Positions 60,039 to 64,000 of a DNA stretch of 64,000 nt are shown piece by piece. The stretch is from OAS926 sp035503715 (GTDB taxonomy: Bacteria; Pseudomonadota; Alphaproteobacteria; Rhizobiales; Rhizobiaceae): positions 1 to 64,000 of the forward strand of contig DATJTE010000007.1 of NCBI GenBank assembly GCA_035503715.1, read 5' to 3'. The translations under genes were made by a program, and so were the position numbers. The notes beneath the pieces are model-generated. The model ran no database searches. It saw only the letters and a program-made list of their open reading frames with translations, and was not told the origin of the DNA. The number at the start of each line of letters is the position of its first letter. The stretch's first letter is position 1.

Positions 60039-61382
60039 ATGAATATCGAGGCATTTCGGAGGGCTTCGGCCGACGGTCGCAGGAAGATCGCAGTCATCGG
60101 TTCGGGCATCTCCGGTGCTTCAGCAGCCTGGGCGCTGAACGAGATGGCGGATGTCACGCTATACGAGGCCGACAGTCGGCTGGGCGGCCACACGGCGACG
60201 GTAGACATCGACTATGATGGCGTGCCCGTCTCCGTCGACACCGGCTTCATCGTCTACAACGAGCTGAACTATCCCGAATTGAGCGCCCTGTTTGCGCATC
60301 TCGGCGTCGCTACGCATGCCAGCAGCATGGGTTTTTCGCTCTCCCTCGACGGCGGGCGAATGGAATGGAGCGGCTCGACCTACCGCTCGATCTTCGCCCA
60401 GAAACGCAATGTCTTCGCGCCGTCCTTCCTCTGGATGCTGCGTGAGATCCTACGCTTCAACCGGCAGTGCGTCGAAGACCGCGACGCCGGCCATCTCGGC
60501 CACGACACTATCGGGGAGTATCTCGACCGCCGGGGTTTTTCCGCCGCCTTCCGTGACAATTATCTGATCCCGATGGCGGCCGCGATCTGGTCGACCCCCC
60601 GCCTGAAGATGCTCGACTATCCAGCGGCCACGTTCATCACCTTCTTCGAGAACCATCGGCTCGTGCACAATGAACGGCCGGCCTGGAAAACGGTCACCGG
60701 CGGTTCGCGCACCTATCTCGACATGCTGTTGAGACCCCTCGCCGGTCGCATTCGCCTCGGCTCTCCGGTCGAGGCGATCATTCGCGACGCCTTCGGCGTG
60801 ACCATCTGGGTGCGCGGGCATGAAGCGGAGCGCTTCGACCATGTCGTCATCGCAACTCATTCGGACCAGGCGCTCGCCATGCTCGGCAATCCTTTTCCGC
60901 TCGAGCACAAGATCCTCTCGGCGATTCCGTATCGGCCGAACCGCGTCGTCCTTCACCGCGACCCGCGGCTGATGCCGAAACGGCGCGCGGTCTGGTCGGC
61001 CTGGAACTATTTGCGTGCGTCGGACGACGAAGAGGCCGAGGTCTGCGTCACGTACTGGATGAACCGCTTGCAGGGCATCGACGAACGCATGCCGCTGTTT
61101 ATCTCGCTCAATCCGACGATCGAGCCGCGCGAGGAACTGGTCTTCGGTGAATGGAGTTTTGCCCATCCGCAATTCGACTCCGCCGCATTGTCCGCCCAGG
61201 CGCGCCTCGACGACATTCAGCACACACGGCGGACGTCATTCGCCGGAGCGTGGACCGGTCACGGGTTTCACGAGGACGGCTTGCGCTCCGGCATCGATGC
61301 GGCGGTGGCGCTCGGCGCGACCGTGCCGTGGCGCACGCCTGTGCCGGTCGAGCTGCCCGAACTGGCGCTGGCTGCGGAGTAG
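60039..61382 (+). CDS. FAD-dependent amine oxidase-like protein of a lipid modification operon
   Basis: A 447-residue flavoprotein with the dinucleotide fold KIAVIGSGISGASAAWALNE near residue 17, YEADSRLGGHTATVDIDYDG, and C-terminal FAGAWTGHGFHEDGLRSGIDAA. This type is regularly encoded with a DUF1365 protein and a cyclopropane synthase-like methyltransferase, as here, where the next gene starts 2 bases after its stop. It probably oxidises or desaturates a fatty acyl chain on phospholipid, by analogy with the operon's methyltransferase. Start ATG 60039 has GGGGGA upstream. Confidence 0.86.
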   Translation: MNIEAFRRASADGRRKIAVIGSGISGASAAWALNEMADVTLYEADSRLGGHTATVDIDYDGVPVSVDTGFIVYNELNYPELSALFAHLGVATHASSMGFSLSLDGGRMEWSGSTYRSIFAQKRNVFAPSFLWMLREILRFNRQCVEDRDAGHLGHDTIGEYLDRRGFSAAFRDNYLIPMAAAIWSTPRLKMLDYPAATFITFFENHRLVHNERPAWKTVTGGSRTYLDMLLRPLAGRIRLGSPVEAIIRDAFGVTIWVRGHEAERFDHVVIATHSDQALAMLGNPFPLEHKILSAIPYRPNRVVLHRDPRLMPKRRAVWSAWNYLRASDDEEAEVCVTYWMNRLQGIDERMPLFISLNPTIEPREELVFGEWSFAHPQFDSAALSAQARLDDIQHTRRTSFAGAWTGHGFHEDGLRSGIDAAVALGATVPWRTPVPVELPELALAAE

Positions 61383-61384
61383 AG

Positions 61385-62230
61385 ATGCTGAGCGAACGCA
61401 TCACCACGATGGCAGAGAACGGCCCGCAGCCCGAAGCAGCTGGCGTGCTCTATCCCGGTGAGGTGATGCACCACCGGTTAAAACCGTTCGGTCACCGCTT
61501 CACTTACGCGGTGTTCTCGCTGCTTATCGACATTGACCGGCTTGGCGAGCTGAACCGCATGTCGCGGTTCTTGTCGGTCGGTCGGCCGAACCTCGCCTCG
61601 GTCTACGAAAGCGACCATGTCGAGCGTGACGGCGAGACGATCCGGCAGTTTGCCGATCGGCTGCTGAGGGGCGCCGGCCTCAAGGAGCGCGCCACCCGCA
61701 TCCTGCTCCTCGCATACCCGCGCATCTTCGGTTACGTCTTCAACCCGATCTCGGTCTATTTCTGCTACGGCGCCGACGGCCGTCTGATCGCTCTGATCTA
61801 TGCCGTCCGCAACACTTTCGGCGAGCGCCACACCTATGTCGCGCCGATCGAAGATGGTGAACTGACCGAAGCCGGCGTCCGCCAGACGCGCACAAAGATC
61901 TTTCACGTCTCGCCCTTCATCGACATGGGCACGCGGTACCATTTCCGCATCCTGCCGCCCGGCAAGACGGTACGCCTCAGGATTCATGAAACCGAACATG
62001 GCGAACCGCTGCTTGCCGCAACGTTCGTCGGAGAAATCCGGACTCTTGGTACGAAATCCTTAGCCGTCTGCCTCTTGCGATTTCCCCTTCTGACATGGAA
62101 AATCATGGCGGGAATTCACTGGGAAGCCTTGAAGCTGTGGCTGAAGGGCGCGCGGTTCCACAAGAGCCCGCCGCCGCCGAAGCCGGCCAGCTACCGGGAT
62201 GAGGCAGGCGCCTTCGAGCCTGGTGAATAG
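61385..62230 (+). CDS. DUF1365 family protein
   Basis: A 281-residue protein with the DUF1365 pattern: GVLYPGEVMHHRLKPFGHRFTYAVFSLLIDID, LLLAYPRIFGYVFNPISVYFCYGADG, NTFGERHTYV and KIFHVSPFIDM. No known catalytic motif is visible. It sits between the flavoprotein and the methyltransferase in all such operons that I know of, so it is presumably an accessory for the same lipid reaction. ATG 61385 has GGAG upstream, and a longer frame to 61151 overlaps the flavoprotein and is not coding. Confidence 0.88.
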   Translation: MLSERITTMAENGPQPEAAGVLYPGEVMHHRLKPFGHRFTYAVFSLLIDIDRLGELNRMSRFLSVGRPNLASVYESDHVERDGETIRQFADRLLRGAGLKERATRILLLAYPRIFGYVFNPISVYFCYGADGRLIALIYAVRNTFGERHTYVAPIEDGELTEAGVRQTRTKIFHVSPFIDMGTRYHFRILPPGKTVRLRIHETEHGEPLLAATFVGEIRTLGTKSLAVCLLRFPLLTWKIMAGIHWEALKLWLKGARFHKSPPPPKPASYRDEAGAFEPGE

Positions 62231-62264
62231 CCCAGGGGTGGCAACGCCATCGAGGGAAGACCGG

Positions 62265-63518
62265 ATGTCGGGTACCAACAGCACGGGACTGGCTGAGGCG
62301 GTTCGCCTCCATGCGGGAAATCTGGCGGATGCCGTGAAGGGCCTGCCGGCAAAGGCGCGCATCGCGCTGTCAGCGGCAGTGAACCTGCCGTTCGGCACGC
62401 TGAAGGTCAAAATTCCCGACGGGCGCACATTCCTGGTCGGCGGAAACGCGCCCGGCCCGAATGCCGAAGTCGTCCTGCATAATTGGAGGCTGCCTGCGCG
62501 CGCCATCTCCGGTGGCACGATCGGCGTTGCGGAATCCTACATGGATGGCGATTGGGAAAGCCCGGACGTCACATCCTTCCTCGAGCTGTTCGTCGTCAAC
62601 AGCGAGGCGGGCGAGAAGGTCGCGGGCGGCGCGAACTGGCTGCTGATCACCTGGCAGCGCATCCGCCATTGGCTGAACGACAACACGCGCCGCGGCTCGA
62701 AGAGGAACATCTCGGCGCATTACGATCTCGGCAACGCCTTCTACAGGCAATGGCTCGATCCGAGCATGACCTATTCGTCGGCGCTGTTCTCGGCCGGCGC
62801 GAACGACCTCGAAAGCGCACAGGCCGCCAAGTATCGCGCGCTCGCCCGCGACACCGGCATCGGCCCAAATGATCATGTGCTGGAGATCGGCTGCGGCTGG
62901 GGCGGCTTCGCCGAATTTGTGGCGCGCGAGATCGGCTGCAAGGTCACCGGTCTCACCATCAGCCGCGAGCAGCATGATTTCGCGAAAACACGAATCGCCA
63001 AAGCCGGCCTCGCCGACAAGGTCGACATCAAGCTGCAGGATTATCGCGACGAAACCGGCAAATACGATCGCATCGCCTCGATCGAAATGTTCGAGGCCGT
63101 CGGCGAAAAATACTGGCCGGTCTTCTTCGGCAAGGTGAAGGAGTGCCTGCAGGCGGGCGGCACCGCCGGCATGCAGATCATCACCATCAACGAGGCCGGC
63201 TTCAAACTCTACCGCAAGCGCCCGGATTTCATTCAGCGTTATGTTTTCCCCGGCGGCATGCTGCCGACCCCGCAATTGCTCAAATCGCTCGGCGCTGATC
63301 AGGGCCTGTCTTACCTGCGCGAACGGGTGTTCCCGCAGGACTACGCCCGCACCCTCGCCGAATGGCGCCAGCGCTTCTGGAGCTCCTGGGAGAAGATCGT
63401 GCCGCTCGGTTTCGACGACCGCTTCAAGAAGCTCTGGGAGTTCTACCTGCATTATTGCGAGGCAGGCTTCCGCGCCGAGTGGATCGATGTGCGGCAGGTT
63501 GTCTACAAGGCGCCCTAG
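62265..63518 (+). CDS. Cyclopropane-fatty-acyl-phospholipid synthase family methyltransferase
   Basis: A 417-residue SAM-dependent lipid methyltransferase. The SAM motif is VLEIGCGWGGFAEFVARE near residue 203; ISAHYDLGNAFYRQWLDPSMTYSSALF precedes it and SIEMFEAVGEKYWPVFF follows. The HTI segment that carries a bicarbonate ligand in E. coli Cfa reads MQIITI, so Gln replaces His. Family members in this operon context include UfaM-like enzymes that make methyl-branched furan fatty acid precursors, so simple cyclopropanation is not certain. Start ATG 62265 has GAGGGA upstream, 34 bases after the DUF1365 stop. Confidence 0.87.
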   Translation: MSGTNSTGLAEAVRLHAGNLADAVKGLPAKARIALSAAVNLPFGTLKVKIPDGRTFLVGGNAPGPNAEVVLHNWRLPARAISGGTIGVAESYMDGDWESPDVTSFLELFVVNSEAGEKVAGGANWLLITWQRIRHWLNDNTRRGSKRNISAHYDLGNAFYRQWLDPSMTYSSALFSAGANDLESAQAAKYRALARDTGIGPNDHVLEIGCGWGGFAEFVAREIGCKVTGLTISREQHDFAKTRIAKAGLADKVDIKLQDYRDETGKYDRIASIEMFEAVGEKYWPVFFGKVKECLQAGGTAGMQIITINEAGFKLYRKRPDFIQRYVFPGGMLPTPQLLKSLGADQGLSYLRERVFPQDYARTLAEWRQRFWSSWEKIVPLGFDDRFKKLWEFYLHYCEAGFRAEWIDVRQVVYKAP

Positions 63519-63639
63519 TGGCGCGATTGGACCACTGGCCATGTTTTGGCCACCAACCGGCCATGTTTTTTAAGATTTTCAGACTTAACGTTTTTGTGAA
63601 TGAGCGCCGCTCGCGCGTGGCGGGCCGCTATCTGGATTT

Positions 63640-64000
63640 GTGACGTTGGATTTCGTTCGACCCTCTCTGGCTGTTCTCCTCTGCGGCGGCGCGCTTGCGC
63701 TGGGCGGCTGCACGCGCACGTCGGACGGTTCGCTGGAGGTCGCGAACGCGCCGGCAATGATGCCTGCGTTTATCCCGGGCGCGGAGTCGAATCGCCGCGA
63801 GAGCAGAGTGGCGGTTGCCGACTATCGGCGCGCGCCAGCAAGCAGCAACTGGGGCTTGCAGCGCAAGGCTGCTCAGGCTGAGGCCTGGAAACCGGCGCCG
63901 CGTGTCGCCACGCCCCGGCCCTCGGTCGGCGCGGTCGCAAGCACCTTGTCCTGCCGCAATGTAACCGATCCAGGTGGTCGCGTTCGCGTCGTCTGCCAGT
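63640..64000 (+). CDS. Lipoprotein of unknown family, cut by window end
   Basis: An open frame of 120 codons running off the window. GTG 63640 begins MTLDFVRPSLAVLLCGGALALGGC, a lipoprotein signal with lipobox LGGC. The visible mature part is basic and Ala/Arg/Pro-rich (RRAPASSNWGLQRKAAQAEAWKPAPRVATP) and includes two later cysteines (LSCRNVTDPGGRVRVVC). I do not recognise the family. The gap 63519-63639 holds a direct repeat GGCCATGTTTT and a weak hairpin plus T-run (63536-63570) that may end the lipid operon. Confidence 0.6.
   Translation, partial: MTLDFVRPSLAVLLCGGALALGGCTRTSDGSLEVANAPAMMPAFIPGAESNRRESRVAVADYRRAPASSNWGLQRKAAQAEAWKPAPRVATPRPSVGAVASTLSCRNVTDPGGRVRVVCQ

Noticed and set aside
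1..64000. CRISPR array, prophage, transposase or integrase
   Set aside because: No regularly spaced repeats and no recognisable mobile element protein in any frame; only palindromic intergenic repeats.

Overview
The window is high-GC DNA from an alphaproteobacterium of the order Hyphomicrobiales (Rhizobiales), most likely a Mesorhizobium or Aminobacter-like Phyllobacteriaceae chromosome. The evidence is an ExoR-type Sel1 repeat protein, PopZ, a phasin, a fused SecDF, a DUF1127 gene followed by anti-Shine-Dalgarno hairpins, the gene order secDF-yajC-AAA ATPase-lytM-pcm-surE-serS-tatCBA-scpBA-nagZ-SPOR-argS-dgt-erpA-xth-exoR, and palindromic intergenic repeats of a rhizobial kind. Most of the window is core chromosome. 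No phage, insertion sequence, CRISPR array or plasmid module is visible. The genus call is inference.

Layout. 1-6 kb: end of an unknown gene, the AzlCD exporter, clpA-clpS (N-degron proteolysis) and an MFS transporter with a palindromic operator candidate. 5.8-7 kb: phasin and an 800-base non-coding region with strong secondary structure whose RNA class I could not assign. 7-12.5 kb: EamA transporter, TerC-like protein, rimO, an endonuclease III relative, trigger factor and tRNA-Leu(UAG). 12.6-14.3 kb: a GDYXXLXY protein with a DUF2157 membrane protein. 14.4-14.8 kb: a 46-residue DUF1127 protein followed by three tandem hairpins that each show CCTCCTCCC in the loop, resembling the CcsR/'cuckoo' RNAs. 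14.9-18.6 kb: trmFO, a dienoyl-CoA isomerase-like crotonase, a fatty acid hydroxylase family protein. 18.6-23.9 kb: homologues of the complex I assembly factors NDUFAF6 and NDUFAF3 beside secDF and yajC, then a DUF815 ATPase. 24-41 kb: cell envelope, Tat export, condensin partners, tRNA synthetases and dgt. 41-48 kb: erpA, small enzymes and transporters, xth, exoR, ilvD. 48.5-56.4 kb: valS, popZ, tolC, a second PCMT-family protein, tRNA-Cys(GCA), tRNA-Asn(GUU). 56.5-64 kb: a secreted CAP-RTX protein, an orphan HWE histidine kinase, a three-gene lipid modification operon (flavoprotein, DUF1365, cyclopropane synthase-like methyltransferase) and the start of a lipoprotein gene.

Connections. The phasin and DUF1127/small RNA promoters share TGCAATGCACAA, which fits the motif I recall for the PHB regulator PhaR, suggesting that carbon storage and this small RNA locus are co-regulated. 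The 18.6-22.8 kb cluster couples membrane insertion (SecDF-YajC) with respiratory complex I assembly. popZ, tolC, nagZ, SPOR, LytM and scpAB genes serve cell pole, envelope and chromosome functions.

Limits. Everything is read by eye from the sequence. Family calls rest on recognisable motifs, not on database searches, and start sites are inferred from ribosome binding sites and family lengths.
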